Assembly (NCBI GenBank): GCA_026873275.1
Contig: JANTUC010000006.1
Coordinates: 620,001-684,000 of the forward strand
Length of the DNA: 64,000 nt
Origin: Pseudopithomyces maydicus
Taxonomy: Eukaryota; Ascomycota; Dothideomycetes; Pleosporales; Didymosphaeriaceae
Direction of reading: 5' to 3'
Part shown: positions 33,053-45,698 of the stretch, one piece after another
How the letters are laid out: each line of letters opens with the position of its first letter
Position numbering within the stretch: the stretch's first letter is position 1
The notes under the pieces: generated by a model
Database searches by the model: none
Told to the model about the DNA's origin: nothing
Seen by the model: only the letters and a program-made list of their open reading frames with translations
Made by a program: the position numbers and the translations under genes

Positions 33053-33767
33053 GTTAGTGCAGGCAGGCGCACTGAAGTATTCGAGACGATGGCTGTGCGT
33101 GCAGTGAGAGCATAATCATCAGGGGGCATCCGCAGGGCGAAGAATACCGAAGGCGCGTCTACGCAGCCGTGGGTGGATGCACGTCGACGCGGTGATACTC
33201 GGTAGTGATGCGCGCGCTAGCGGCAGACCTGGACACGCTCCGCAGCTGCAGTGACTCCTGCTCGCTCGCTCGTCCCTAGAGGCTGTGGAGACATGGCGTC
33301 GTAGAGAGCGGGGGCAGCCTGAAATGCTGCATGAAACCGCGCCTTCCTCTGAAACGGGCCCTCATCCAGTCCAGCCTGCCGACCAGCGCAGCCAGGGCGA
33401 CCGGCCATCTTTACAGTACTACACACATACATGGGTAGATACGGCCGCCGGAACCAGCACGGTGCCTGCATTGCTTTGCAGGGCATACTTGCAACTTTTG
33501 TCTGAAGTGTACATAATTTGCAATCGTCTAAGTAGTCATCCTCATAGTAATGCCCAATAGCGCCATTTAACACCCACCCTCACCGCATCTGCTCCACAAA
33601 AGAACACCAAGACCCAAAGAACCAGACCCATCCATTACTCACCGCGTCCGGTGTGTCCACACGCCCGTGCTAGGTGGTTTCGTACCGCCCACAGTGCCAG
33701 GCAGGAGCTCCCAAATGCCATCGTGGGATGGGACGCATCTTGGCCATCATCCCAACTAGATGCCCAC
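33053..33767. other. Intergenic region, hook promoter
   Basis: There are 715 bp between hook and the small inhibitor gene, both on minus. I see no gene. It should hold the hook promoter. Confidence 0.5.
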
Positions 33768-34130
33768 CTAGTTCTCCTGCTTGGTGTCCTGGGTCGTCAT
33801 GATCCCGTCGCCCTCGATGACGGGCGGGAACTCGGTGCTCAGCGCTTGGATTTCTGTGAACATGTTCTCGGGAACCCTTGCCGCGAAGGCGTTGATGATG
33901 GCTGGCGCGCCTGTCAGGTTACCGTGCACCTTCCTACGGGGTGCTCACGTACTGTACTCGTGCGTAATCTTTGCTCCCTTGGTGTTCTTTACCTTCTCCT
34001 TCGCTTCCTCGAGCAAGTGGCCCGGTGCACCGTTGGGGAAGCTGATGATGACATCGTGGAAAGTGGGTGCGACGGCCATGGCAACGGCGGCGAACAACAC
34101 AGTCAAAAGTGTCGAGAGGGCGAAGTGCAT
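33768..34130 (-). CDS. Small secreted I9-type (subtilisin propeptide-like) protease inhibitor
   Basis: Two exons on minus, 34130-33953 and 33910-33768, joined by a 42-nt intron; 321 bases, 106 aa. The protein starts with a clear signal peptide (MHFALSTLLTVLFAAVAMAVA). The mature part resembles the inhibitor I9/propeptide fold: DVIISFPNGAPGHLLEEAKE, then a GAKITHEYS strand, then IEGDGIMTTQ near the end. Members such as yeast Pbi2 inhibit vacuolar proteinase B, but those lack a signal peptide; this one may act in the vacuole or outside the cell. The alternative donor 4 nt away breaks the frame, which fixes the splice. The LIKGF segment usual after HEYS is missing, so inhibitory activity is uncertain. 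Confidence 0.72.
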
Positions 34131-35103
34131 GGCTGCTGGAGTTCCAGGGGAATGAGACAGCCTCAGGTCAAGTAGTGTCTCGTAGGCGGCAGCGGCGGAA
34201 ATGCGGTCACGTCTTGGCTAGGTAGCGTAGTGCGGTATAAATGCGCGCGTGGGCCTGTATCGGTCGTGTGTGCAGGAAAGGGAAGGTAGGAAAACGGGAG
34301 CCTATAAGTGCTGGCGAGCGATGATGGAATGCGCCGCCCATGGTACCCGTGCACCGAATCGGAAGGTGGCGTTACAAAGGGAAGCCCAACCCTTGGCACT
34401 CTTGTCTCAACCACCCTCGTCACAGTGCATCTTCAATCTGTGTGCCTGAGGCTTTCAAGTTTGCATTCAGTGCTAGATATGGCTAACCTAACCATGACAT
34501 CCACCGCGAGCAACAGGTCCCGCGTCCTACCAATCTCCTACACAAACAGGCGAGAGCCATCTGGCCTAGACCAATCTTCTTCGCTCCACACTAACCATGC
34601 CATCAAAGAGCCGAAAGGGAAGCCGACCGCTCACCATTGTCGGCTGTTTTGTCGTCTCTCCCGTCGCACTGTTCCCATCAGGAACTTCCACAAGTCGCAT
34701 GGTTCGGAAATATAATCGGTTGCTAAAAAGACATTTAAGGAATGATGAAAAGTTGTCCGAGGCAAAACATCCTGTCAAAGTAGGGGTACAAGTAATGTAA
34801 GAAAAGTTTGTCCCGTAAGCGCCGTGAGTATGCCCAAGCTCCGCTATGCTCGTGTCGCAGCAATACTAGAGATACATGACGGCAATGAATGATGAGACTG
34901 AGAGGGCGAGCCGGAAACAACAGCTCCGAGAGTGCTCTTCCGCCCATGACAGACAAATCGTGATATATGAAAAAGAAAAAGAAAATCCAAAGAGACTGAA
35001 CCAATACCAGACAAATTGACACAAATACTGGCAAGGCGATCCCCAGGAAAGATAATACGGAGACGGCAGTCGTAACGTTCGTCATGTCCTCGTGACTCGT
35101 AAG
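34131..35103. other. Intergenic region between the inhibitor gene and puf
   Basis: There are about 970 bp with no gene seen. It holds the promoter of the inhibitor gene (TATA-like tataaatg near 34237) and the puf 3' flank. Confidence 0.5.
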
Positions 35104-38100
35104 CTAAAAGAAGTTTCCGTTACCGCCATTGAAATTGCCATTGAAGTGGCCGTTGCCATTGCCGTTGGCGTTAGGGTGACCGTTGCCGTTGAGGTGGCTA
35201 TTGCCGTTGGTGTGACCATTGCCATTCGGGTGACCATTGCCGTTGGAGTGGCCACTGCCATTGGTAGGATGCATGCCGTTGCCGCTAAACGGATAGGAAG
35301 GATATTGTACAGTGTTTTGCAACTGCGACGGGAGAGGCGGATTGCTCATCCGGTGCGGTTGAGGCGAGGCAATGTTGTTGCCATAGTTAGCAGTAGCAGT
35401 ATACATGGGAGCTGCCGTGTAGCCAGTTGAGACTGGGGCGCTTGTACCGTGCGGCGAAACGTGACCAGAGCGACTGCCAGCGAAAGCAGCAAGTCGAGAC
35501 TCACGCTCCTGGACCTTGCTCTGAATTCGGCGGCCATAGGGGGTCTGTCGGATGCCAGGCAAGATGGGACGCATAGCGTCGATCAAGAGAAGACAGACCT
35601 CTGCAGGAGCAAATTCAAGAGCAGTCTGGATAACGTAGTTGCCATATGAATCACGCATTAGCTTTTCGAGTTCCTCCTCGTGCATCATTTCCTCGATCAT
35701 GACAGCTTTAGTGTCCATGTCAGCGCAGCGGACACACTTCTCGATGACGTTGGAGCTAAATTTCTGCTTGGAGAGTTCGGCAATATGACCTTGGAAGCCG
35801 AGGCAGAGCGGGGTGGTAAAGGTCATATCGTTCAGGTCCAAAATGTACTGAACGACGTAGTTGCCAAAGGGGTCTTGGACAAGCTGGAAGCTATGCGCAG
35901 TGATTTGGCGCACAAGCTGGATTTTCTGAAAGCCAGAGGCATGATCGATGCAGCGTTGAAGAACACAGCATCCGTGGCGGTGCGTACCCACAGCGACACA
36001 GTTCTCACCGACAGCATCGAAGATGAATTGAGCATCCTCAGCTTTGAGATGATTGAGACACTTCTGAATCACATGGTTGCCGTTGAGGTCTTGAATAAGA
36101 GCGACAACGTCGCCACCCAAAGCGTTGATGATGACCTCAATCTGTAGATGAGTCAGACATTGAAGACAGACAGACCGGAAGCTATACTGACCTGTTCGGG
36201 AGTAGAGATGAATTCAATCATCTTCTGCAAAGCACGAGTACCGTGCTGATTGAGGGCGATCGATACCAAGGAGGGCGCAGCATTACGCACAAGTGTATTG
36301 CGTTGTTCGTTGTTACTAAATTCCAACAACTTCTGACAGAGGTAGTTGCCAAAAGGGTCTTTATCAATTAGTCATGTTCAACAACGGAAATCCTAAACCC
36401 GTTAAGACTGGGCCGTGGCAACTTACCGGTCATCAACTCCACCACGTGAGGCGCAGTCTCTTCAAAGATGATCTGCACATTCTCGGGATCCTTCTCTTCA
36501 AGTTTCTTTTGGAGGAACCGACAACCGTGCTGGTCTTTGCACAAGGTGTAAATGTCCTGACGCGCCATTGTCTTCAAGTCGTAGTTCAAGAAGCGGTTGG
36601 CGTCTGCTGCGAAATTAGCATGCTAAAGATCAGATAAATAGCTAAGATGGAAACATACCATTCTGCATACGACGGCTCTGGATGACGCGTGCTTGGCTAT
36701 CTCGAACCTGACCATCACCATTGTATGTGGCGTATGGATTGTAGGCTGCACCGCCGAATTGTTGCGGACCAGCATACATCGGCTGATACATTTGCCCCTG
36801 CGACATAGACATACCACTAATGCCATTGGCTAAAGCAGTCATACCGTAACCAACAAAGCCCGGTCCAGAGGTAGCATTGGAGTACATGGAATACATTGAT
36901 GGGGCAGGAGATGCAACAGTGGTCGTGGGCGACGGCAAAACTGGACCAAATGGGGCTGCACTAGCATGAAGAGCGGAACCAAAGGGCGCATTGTTAGCAA
37001 AACCGGCAGACAGCTCGCGGCTGTGGCGACCGGCCACATTGGCGGGAACACGACCCAGGTTGACATTGTGGTTGCGCAGGTGCTGTTCTGCATGGGTCTT
37101 GGGACCGAAGCCGGGGTTGGCAGTATCTCCGTTCTTCAGGGTTGGCACGTCGTTGCTGGAAAACGACTGCTGGAGCTTTGGCATGCCATTGGTATAGGCA
37201 GCACGCTGTGGGCTGGTGAGAGCATACAGGTCAATTGAGCGACGGTTGTTTGCTGTAGACTTGGGGGTCTTGTCACCGTTTCCGTTGCGCTGAACATCAT
37301 ATTCGTCAGCTTGCGAGTCTTTGCGCAGAGTGTTAGTAGGGAGCGATTGCTGGGCCTGACGATGGCGATGGCTGGACCATCCACCAGACTGGCTGTCCGG
37401 ACCGGGCGACTGCGATAAGGCAAGATCCAATGCAGCGGATGATGTAGACAGTTTGATTCCATTCCCGTTAGCATTCTGACGTACCAAGATAGGAACGCCC
37501 TCTTTCGTAGTATTCATTTGAAGGGAGTAGGGCGCATTAGCAGTTGCAGGGCTCTGCTCATTTTCATCTTTGAGAAAGTCTAGAACTGAGCCCATGTCGG
37601 GCATGTTGACTTCGTTGTTGCGAGCTCCAAGCGGGGGCATAGAGAAACGATTCGGGCTGTTCATGTTAGCGGAAGCTCAAGGCATATTGGAATGGGGAGT
37701 CTAAATAACGGGGGTAAACTTACTTGCGAATATGGACAGGGCTGTCTGGCGTGAAGTCGTCGTTAAAGTCGTCGCCGTCTTCATCAGAGTTGCGACGAGA
37801 ACCAGGCATAGACTGCGCCGCGAAGCCATTGCCCTGCGAACGAGCAGAGGGCGGGGAAGCAAGCTGCGGGCCGACGCGACTGCCACGAGGGGTGGTCAAG
37901 CCTGGGTTGATAGCAGACATGCTGAATCGGTTTGGCCGGGAGAAGGACGATGGAAATCCGGAATTGTTCGCGTACTCTGGTGGAGTGGTCGGTTGACTGT
38001 GCTTGCCGTACCTGATATCAGAGGAGAGGCGATTGATTTCTTCCTCTTCTTGGCGCGACTGCATATCAATGAGCTCCATTTCAGCCTCAAAACGACGTCT

Positions 38101-38888
38101 CTGCTCCTTGAGATACTCGTACTCGAGCTTCTTTTCTCAAGCTACTCACAATTAGCGGATCGCCAAGACGGTTGCAGCGAGACACGAGACACGCGATGAG
38201 CGGTAGAGAGTGTGTGAGGAGCAAAGAGAAGCAAGGAAAAGGGAGGAGCGGCTTTATAGAACAGCCGCAAAACAGGAGGTGCAAGGTGAGAGAACGAAGT
38301 GCTAGCGGATGGGCATGTTTATCACCGTGGCAGCGGGACTAGCGCGGCCCTGGAAATTGCTCCAGAAGTGAAGGAGGAGTGTGACAAATAAGTGAGGTGA
38401 AGAAGATAAGAGAAATCTGCTTACCACCTGAAGCTTGTGGTAGGTCTAGAAACATGTCAGTTGGGATTCTCCTTCACTTTGGATGGTCTCGAGCGTAGAA
38501 GCAACGCAAACACCGACACAGCCCAGCATGAGCGTCCGCCGTGAGGCTCGTCTACTGCCAATTGGCACGACAACCAGAGACCAAGTTCCAAGACGGTGTA
38601 TTCAGGTTGGAGACGATATCAAAAGCTACGTACCGCGGTGGTGGTGGTGAAGTCAGACGACTCAGCTGCCTGCCTTCGCTGCTGCCCAATGGGGGACAGC
38701 GGTGTGCTCAGGGTGGGGATGTTGTTCGTGGTGAATCGGCGGTGCAGCTGGCCGCGGGCGTCGCTGGCAGAGGAGGATCCCAACTGGGTTCCGACGGTAC
38801 GAAGAGGGCTCGTGAGGGAAGCGAACGTCGGCTCTTCGCGCGGTGACCTGAGGCCACTGCGCTCTCCTAGACCGGCAGAGAAGGCCAT
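35104..38888 (-). CDS. Pumilio/PUF RNA-binding protein (Puf4/Mpt5-like)
   Basis: Seven exons on minus: 38888-38634, 38445-38425, 38141-37724, 37656-36659, 36606-36427, 36358-36192 and 36141-35104. The N-terminal 560 residues are disordered and Ser/Pro/Asn-rich. PUF repeats occupy about residues 570-900, with the RNA-contacting helices visible as QHGCRFLQKKL, FGNYLCQKLLE, QHGTRALQKMIE, LNGNHVIQKCLN, RHGCCVLQRC, FGNYVVQYIL, SSNVIEKCV and YGNYVIQTAL. Such proteins bind UGUA-type sites in mRNA 3' UTRs and promote decay or repression. The C-terminal tail is Asn/Gly/His repeats. Exon 3 is one base out of phase with exon 2; a run of four T (38132-38135, A on the coding strand) is the likely site, and one added base gives 3078 bases, 1025 aa. 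Exon 2 (21 nt) and the long introns beside it are less certain than the rest. Confidence 0.88.
35110..35275. repeat. Imperfect 18-bp tandem repeats encoding Asn-Gly-His
   Basis: Within the last puf exon the plus strand shows repeated units of the type gttgccgttggtgtgacc. On the coding strand they give about eight copies of NGNGH/PNGNGH/TNGNS. Each unit is close to six codons. The Asn-rich tail is typical of low-complexity, possibly condensate-forming, regions. Confidence 0.8.
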
Positions 38889-40798
38889 GTTCTACTAGAA
38901 ATACACTATAGGAGACATCAGCCAAGGTCGGAGTGGGCAGCTGGCGGTGGTGAGGGGTGGGCAGAACGGGCAAGCGGGCATGGTGGGCAGGGCGGGCGGT
39001 GAGGAGGGGGATCTGATCTGGTCGGGGCGCAAGCTTCCCCCAGACTGGACTGGACGGACGGCACATACACAGTAATAGGTACACAGGGCGGACGCCCTCG
39101 CTGGGTCGTGTGCTGCGGTGCAGAGAAGAGGGGGGCTCTGCAGTCGAGGATCGCTGGGCTACGGTTTGGGGGTGGTTCCAAGCGCTGAGCCGCGGCAGGG
39201 TGTGGTCCGTCCGCACTCTCTGGCTCGGTGGTGGGCGTGAGGGTGGGCGTAACGGCGGGCGTGCAGGTTGCAAAGGACAGACTCAAGGAAAGAGCGACAG
39301 CAGAGCGGAGAGGAGAGGTGCCAGCCCAGCAAGCGCGCAAAGAGTTACAGTATATGGTACAGTGCGGCGGCCGGGTGCTGTGACGAAGGCTGGCGGTAGT
39401 CAAGGCATCAGGGTCTTTAAACGACTGGGCCCTGCAAGCCACCGGTCTGCCGTATTTTAGCACGTAGCTCGAGTCTCTCCGCTCACGCCTACTTATGCCG
39501 CCTATATTGCAGGTGGCACTTCGCATCCTATTTTCTGCCGCCCGCCTACGCACCGCCGAACAGCGCGCAATTGCAGCGCAGCGCAGCGCAGCGAACCGCG
39601 AGCCTGCCGCGTCTCCCAGCGCCGCCCTCGCGAGCGGCCGTGGGTACCTGGCCTGGCTGCGGGCTGCCGTGCCTCGGGCTTCTGGCCTCTGCCTGTCTGG
39701 GGCGCCTCTGAGAGCCTGAGCCCACCGGGGAGTGGACCCGCCCGAATTTTGCGCGCGGTAGCCGTGGGTGAGGGAGCAGCTCCCTCGACACTATCTACTG
39801 CCCAGGTGTACTGTACTTGCGAGAGGGTGCCGGACGAGCATGCGTCTCCCAGGCCGTGGCGCGGCCCACGGCGTGGGGCGGGTAGCAGCAGTGGCCAGCC
39901 GATCGTCGTCGGAACACCCCAACGTCTGTCTGCAGTCTGCACCCGCCGTCGTTCCTCGACGACAATCGACTGCGGCATTGCGAGGCACCAAATGCCCTGC
40001 ACGGTGACTACGGCGTGTGATGGCTCGCAGGTCTCACCGCCATGTCGCCTAACCGGCCTCGGCCAAGCGTGCGGGTATCGATAGCAAGAGACGTTTCAGA
40101 ACCGCCACCACCGTTCCCCGCATCCTCTCCCTGCTCCAATCACCGCCGCCTGCGCCCGAGTCTCGCTGCCCATCCAGCGAGCAGACGAGGCCGCTGCCCG
40201 GCTTGTCTTTCTCGACATGTCTGCCCGCTGCGGCGTCGGCCAGGGCTTGGCCAGAAGCAGAAAGAGGGGCAGTTGATCTTACCCCGCCCTTCTACTGAGC
40301 CTCCAGCCCCCACGGATTGCTACGAAATCAGCCAACTCCCCCGAGGCATGCATCTTTGTCCGTCTGCTAGTCGAATGCAACTGACACCCGATCGGGTGTA
40401 GACCTCCTTGCTCGGATTCCAGGCCATTTTTCTCCTTCCAATTGAGCTCTTGCAGGTGGCAAAGCGGGTACAGGGGCCCTCTGGACATGTAACAGAGCGG
40501 CTGCATCCTGTCCGTGACAGCGCACTCTTCGTTCGCTGTGACCAATCGAGTTGCTGACGAAACATGGGCATGAGCATGGTCACCACACAGCCGGTAAAGA
40601 TTGCCTTGCCGTCATCGTCGTGCGGTAGGCTTCAAGTATTTTCTTTTGCGTGATCAAGTAAACCATGCCACTGCTGGAACGCCAACCTCAAAAAATCGGC
40701 CTGTAAAGTTATACCTCCATCGAGTGGTATCCCATCCGCTCAGCGCCATGTCATGGTAAAATGCTTTCAAAACCCAGAACCTGTCCTAGCCATCCGCC
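38889..40798. other. Intergenic region, puf promoter and leader
   Basis: There are 1.9 kb between the puf start and the GCP2 stop, both on minus. Open frames are compositional (Pro/Arg/Ala-rich). A short GCGCA/GCAGC repeat lies near 39570-39600. I see no gene and take it as the puf promoter and leader. Confidence 0.5.
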
Positions 40799-43566
40799 TC
40801 AAACACCAAAGCCCTCACCCACCACCATGGCCACCATCCCACCCTCCCCCGCAGATTGCAGACGCGCACACAGGCTCAGGAACACGACCGTTTCTGTGGC
40901 CGCTAGGTAATTCAGCGTGTCGAGTAAAATTTTCAAGTGCCGCGCGAAATTCTCTTCGTACTTGCCCAGCATATCGAACATCTTGTCAACGCGCTGAGGA
41001 TCATACACATACGTTCCTGAGCGCGAAGAGGTAGATGGAGCTTTCGAAGCTGCTGCGTTGGCCAAGGCGACGAGGTCTGGGTCACCCGTGATGAGATAGC
41101 GCGAAAGCGGTTGTGCGAAGGTAGCAAACATCTGGCACGTCGATGTAATCTTGTTATTGATCTGCATCACCAGTATTAGTACAAGCTCGGGATTAGGGGA
41201 AAGGCGTGGTAGGATTACTTACGCGGAGTAATTTACTGTTGGTGAGCATGCATTCTTTCAAGCACGTCGCTAGAAAATCGACATGGTCCTGCATCAATTC
41301 GTCGACTGTCCGCTTCACACCGCCATCCTCGTTCGCATTGCTATCTTGACTGTTAAGCCGTGCCATGAGCGAAACCCAGTTCGGTTCTATAACTTCGGCG
41401 GTGCAGTAGTAGATGAGCTGCTGGACAAACACCAGCATTCGTGCCCGGAGAGTCCAGGCACGACGTTTCCAAATCTCAATCCGAGGATTACGGGAGCGAT
41501 GCTTCCATGTTGAGGATTTGCCCTGCTCACCCCAACACTCGACGAGACTATTTTCAAGATGCCGTAGGTTCAGAAGATAGCGGAAAAGAAGTTGGTATCG
41601 TGTCAGTGTCACACGACTCACAACCAGAGAGAGCGGAAATGGCATTGCGTAGTCGAATACGAGAGCCTCGTAACCAGTCAGCTTGCTGTCATCCGTCACA
41701 GATGCTTTGTCCGTAGTCGCAGGCGTGTAGGATGTGAGCGAGTTTGCAGCTTCCTGGTCAAGACCGGTCACAGTCACAATCTTCATGAGCCAATTAGTGA
41801 GACCTGTCTCAATGACTTGCACTTTGATGTCTTCTTTGTAAGGGTCCTCTGCAGCGACAGACCCCGGCTGGCGGACAATGATATCCAGTAGTGACTGTAG
41901 CTTGCCAACGTTGACATGCTCTGCTCGTTTCTTGAGCTCCGATGCGCCCAACTCAAGAAAATATGAGAAGAAGTCTGAGCGGTCGAGAAAGAAGTAATGC
42001 TTGAGCGAGCGTAACCGGGCGGGTAATTGATGAGTCGTGAGGAGGAGGTTAAATAACGAGGAATTCGCATAGGCGTACGCGGAATTGACATTGTCCAGAA
42101 AACGGACATCATCGAAGCTTACTGGTACATCTTGTACTTTTCCACTTACGTCGACACCACCGCACTCGCGAACCACGTTGAGATATTTTCCGGCGAGCAA
42201 GACTTTGTCTTTGACACCTTCAAGTTGGGGTGGAACGAGGGCATCTCGCATGGTGTACCGTTTATCCCAGTATTCGTCCGTGTAATCTTGGTCGAGCCGC
42301 TCACGTTTTATGCTCTTGGACTCCTTGATCATGAATTCTGCATGTGGGTCCCTGATGCCGCCATGATGGAGCCACTCGTTTAGCATCGCCATGTATGGCT
42401 TGCTTGCTTCTCTTAATAACATAGTAAGCAGTTCTCGTGCGGCCGGGTCACCCGACATAGAAGCGAGGCGTCGCGTTATAAGCCCCAACACACTTCCGCC
42501 TTTGCAAATTTTCTTGGCGGTGAATTGCACATTCCCCCTCTCGTACTGATTCTAGGATGGCTTCAAAGTTTTCCGTGTCGTCTTCTGAGCCCTCTTCTTT
42601 GTCGTCTTCCAAGATGCCATTCGCCTTCAATAGTTCAATGCCGGTTGTGTATAGCTGAAATAGCATGTGGCCTGTCTGCTTCGTGTGCAAATTCAGCACA
42701 TGCAACGTGAAAGATTGATTGGTCAGCATTTGATGCTCAAGTTGTGCCATGAGCGTCAAGTAATCCTTTAGTAACCGTCGGATAGCCGCACAAAGCGAGT
42801 GGTTAACGGCGCCGTACTCATCTCTACCTAGCACTTCAACACAAGTTTCCACCGCAATATAGTGCGTCGCCATTTTCAGCATCGACGTTGTTAGATCGCG
42901 TAAGCTTGGATCGAGGCCAGGTAATATGCGAAATTGTGGGCCGACAAGTCGCTCCTTCTCTTCATGTGGATTGTACGAGTCGCTGAACCTAATATACTGT
43001 CCTTCGAAGCCCATGAACACAAAAAGAAGGTCTTCTATTATTGCTGTCTCTTGTTGATCTAGCGACAACTGCGCAAGAGGTGTAGGTTGTGAGGATGCCG
43101 GCGCGGTCGAGGCAAGTGGTGGTATAGAGATGCGTGTCGCAAGCGGGGCGGTAGTATGAGGTATCAGTTTTGCCAGCGGTTCCCACGAATTTTCTGATTC
43201 AGGATTTGTTCTGACATGCTCTGGGGCATGCTGCCTTTCCCTCTCAGATCGTTGTGGTTTTTCCGTCCTTGTCCTGGCATTGGCACGAATGTCTGCTGTG
43301 GTCTTTACTGGGCTCCTCGTCCGTCGCACTTCAACTTCTCTCTCCCGAACTTCGCGCCTCTCGACGCGCCGCTCACCAGTACCATTCATGCCGAATGCTG
43401 CTGGCTGCTTGCGGGTCTGTGATGTCGACGTTCGCCGCTCTTCCTGGTGGTCGCGGCTCGCGCTCATGTTCCTTGAGGACGCGCGAGGCCTCGTTGACGA
43501 GGTATAATTAGTCGAACGTCTTTCGGCTGTGGTGGATATTCTGCCATTGGGATTTCGGGAGGACAT
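40799..43566 (-). CDS. GCP2: Gamma-tubulin complex protein 2 (GCP2/Spc97)
   Basis: Two exons on minus: 43566-41223 and 41161-40799, joined by a 61-nt intron. About 180 disordered Arg/Ser-rich residues lead in. The GCP N-terminal domain follows (LSLDQQETAIIEDLLFVFMG, KKICKGGSVLGLITRRLASM, YMAMLNEWLHHGGIRDP, KVLLAGKYLNVVRECGG, LRSLKHYFFLDRSDFFSYFLE). The C-terminal domain (FPLSLVVSRVTLTRYQLLFRYLL, VDELMQDHVDFLATCLKECML) binds gamma-tubulin. GCP2 pairs with GCP3 in the small gamma-tubulin complex that nucleates microtubules at spindle pole bodies. The frame breaks between ILESVREG and QFTAKKICKGG at a run of five C (42534-42538). Here the shift needs one base removed or two added, unlike the other genes in this window. 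Length is about 901 aa. Confidence 0.93.
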
Positions 43567-44496
43567 GATTGCGAAGGCTGCGTCATAGGTAGGCGGCGGC
43601 GTTGACTGGGTTGTTTGCGCTTGCAGTACTTTTGGCTGCTAACTCGACGTGTTTCCCCGCGTCGCGCACAACAGGGATGACACGGACCACAACACTGCAC
43701 TGCTGAGTGTTTGGGAAGAACGTCAAGCACTCTTGACCGATATTGGGCGAGTTCAAAGAATGTTTTGTAACGCAGTTGTATCTCAGTAAATGGTCCACCA
43801 CTGTGCTACAATATGGCATCAGGCAGCTATACTTTCTCTATTTCTCTCCCGTTTTTGAAAACGTTTAACAATTTCCCAAGACCATAATTTAGCAACGTCT
43901 CGAGAAACGAGAAGTAACAGCAGTCATCATACGTCAGTAAGGCAGAGGTGTACTTGCTGCATTCTTCAATATCGCATACAAGCAAGGTGAAGGTCTACCC
44001 ATAATTCCAACATCTTGGTGGGGGTCTGGTCCGGTCATCGAAAACCATGGCATAACTCCGTGAACGTGCATGGATTTATTTGACGTATGGTTGTAATGCG
44101 GGGAACTTGGTTGAGTGGTGGCTTCACGCATCACTTTCGGCCGCGGATGCTGGCGTCCACTGTCAGCTTCGCAAGACTGGTGTCAGCTGCTTGTTAGAAT
44201 TGGCATAATTAGTCTAGAGACACTCATTTGGAACCGATGATAGACACATGACACCCATAGTGGGAATGCGAACACGATACATGAGAGAATAGGTACGACT
44301 GAAAATGCCTCTAGAATTCTGTACACAGGCGGACTAATGACACAGTACTTCCCCAGCAGCGACTCTTCCAGACCGGATTCGCAGCTCTCTTGATCCGACA
44401 TATAGCACACAAACAGTACCAAATGAAAAGTTGACCCAAGGAAAAGAGGTATAGATGTTGGTATTGTCTGTATGACGCAATCATGTTGTCGAGCAT
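43567..44496. other. Intergenic region between GCP2 and cox5
   Basis: There are 930 bp with no gene seen. It holds the GCP2 promoter on the left and the cox5 3' flank on the right. Confidence 0.5.
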
Positions 44497-45279
44497 TTAC
44501 TCGTCGTTGAGCTTCTCCCGAGCGGGCAAGTCCTTCTCCGACGGGCTCTGGACCATCATGCCAGGCTTGAAAGTGATAGGCTCCATTTTTTGTTGCTATA
44601 GGGCTTGATGTCAGCGTAGATTCACTTAGAGGTAGCAATGAGCCTTCTATCGAATCAGCCCTGCGTACCTTCATGTACTCCTCGGTGGCCTCTTGCCACT
44701 CCTTGGTCATGGTGCGTGGTCGCACGGGGCTCGCGAACAGACGAGTGACGGAGAAGAGGGCAACAGCGGCGGCGATGACACCGGCGGTGAGGAAGAAGAC
44801 CTTGCGGCCCTCATCCGGAGGGGTGGGTCGGCGAGGTCCGTGGGGACCAAAAGCAACGTAGTAGGCTATAATCACATCAGGGTCAGCTGTGATCTCATCC
44901 AGGCATGAGAAGCCGGGCGTGGACCGGAGCAAATGCCACAGACGATGGCAAAGAAGCGTTTCGGCACCCGGCTTGCCCGGCTTGTAATAGGCATCCTAGG
45001 CCTGATGCTACAGGATTACGCACCAGCCTTCTTCTCCTGCATGGTCATCTCCTTCCAGTCGACCTTCATGCGGTCCCGAAGCGACATCCACAGGTCGGCC
45101 TGCTCCTGGGGCGGCATGTCATCCCATCGCTTCTCGATGTTGGCAAGGGTGGGGTTGGAGATGGCGTGGGCCTGGCGGATCTGCTGCAGCTGGCATGCGG
45201 CGGGCGCAGCGCGGACAGCTTGACGTGCGGTCGGGGCAATGGAGCTCCTCGAAGCTCGGACGATAGAGGAGCGGAGCAT
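44497..45279 (-). CDS. cox5: Cytochrome c oxidase subunit 5 (COX4 family in animals)
   Basis: Three exons on minus: 45279-45024, 44865-44669 and 44595-44497; 552 bases, 183 aa, with no frame break. The first 38 residues (MLRSSIVRASRSSIAP..., Arg/Ser/Ala-rich) form a mitochondrial leader. The mature part has the family pattern: NPTLANIEKRWDDMPPQEQA, WKEMTMQEKKAAYYVAFGPH, a single membrane helix (VFFLTAGVIAAAVALFSVTR, about residues 107-127), TMTKEWQEATEEYMK and a short C-terminal tail. It is a nuclear-encoded subunit of respiratory complex IV in the inner mitochondrial membrane. Its start faces the GAPDH start across a 1.65-kb divergent region. Confidence 0.92.
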
Positions 45280-45698
45280 GGCGGCGGCGGGTAGAGTGGA
45301 GAGGGTCGTTGGATTACGAAAGGAAAGGGAGCTGGCCCGTCGAGGGAGGTGGCTCAATCGCAATGGCTGGTGGTGCGGTAGTTGATGACGAACGACTGGC
45401 GGTGTTGCGGCAGGAGGTTTTCGACAAATGCCAAGGTTTGGGTGGTTCGACAACTTGGATGATCTGATTGGGCCGTCCTCACCATCCCGTGTCAAAATCA
45501 CGATAGAGTGTCTACACAAGCTCGGCAGGCTCCAATGACGGCAGTGGAGCTGCAATGGCTGCCTGGGAGTGCAGCGGCATGTTTTTGACGATGCGCATGT
45601 CCAGCGTGTGGCCACAAGGCCGGTAGGCGTGAGCGTGGGCGTGGGCGTTGCTGGCTGCGACCGGCACCCTGCAACCACAAGGAGCCGCGGCGGACAGC

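Noticed and set aside
35680..36147. 155-codon plus-strand open frame
   Set aside because: Antisense to the PUF repeats.
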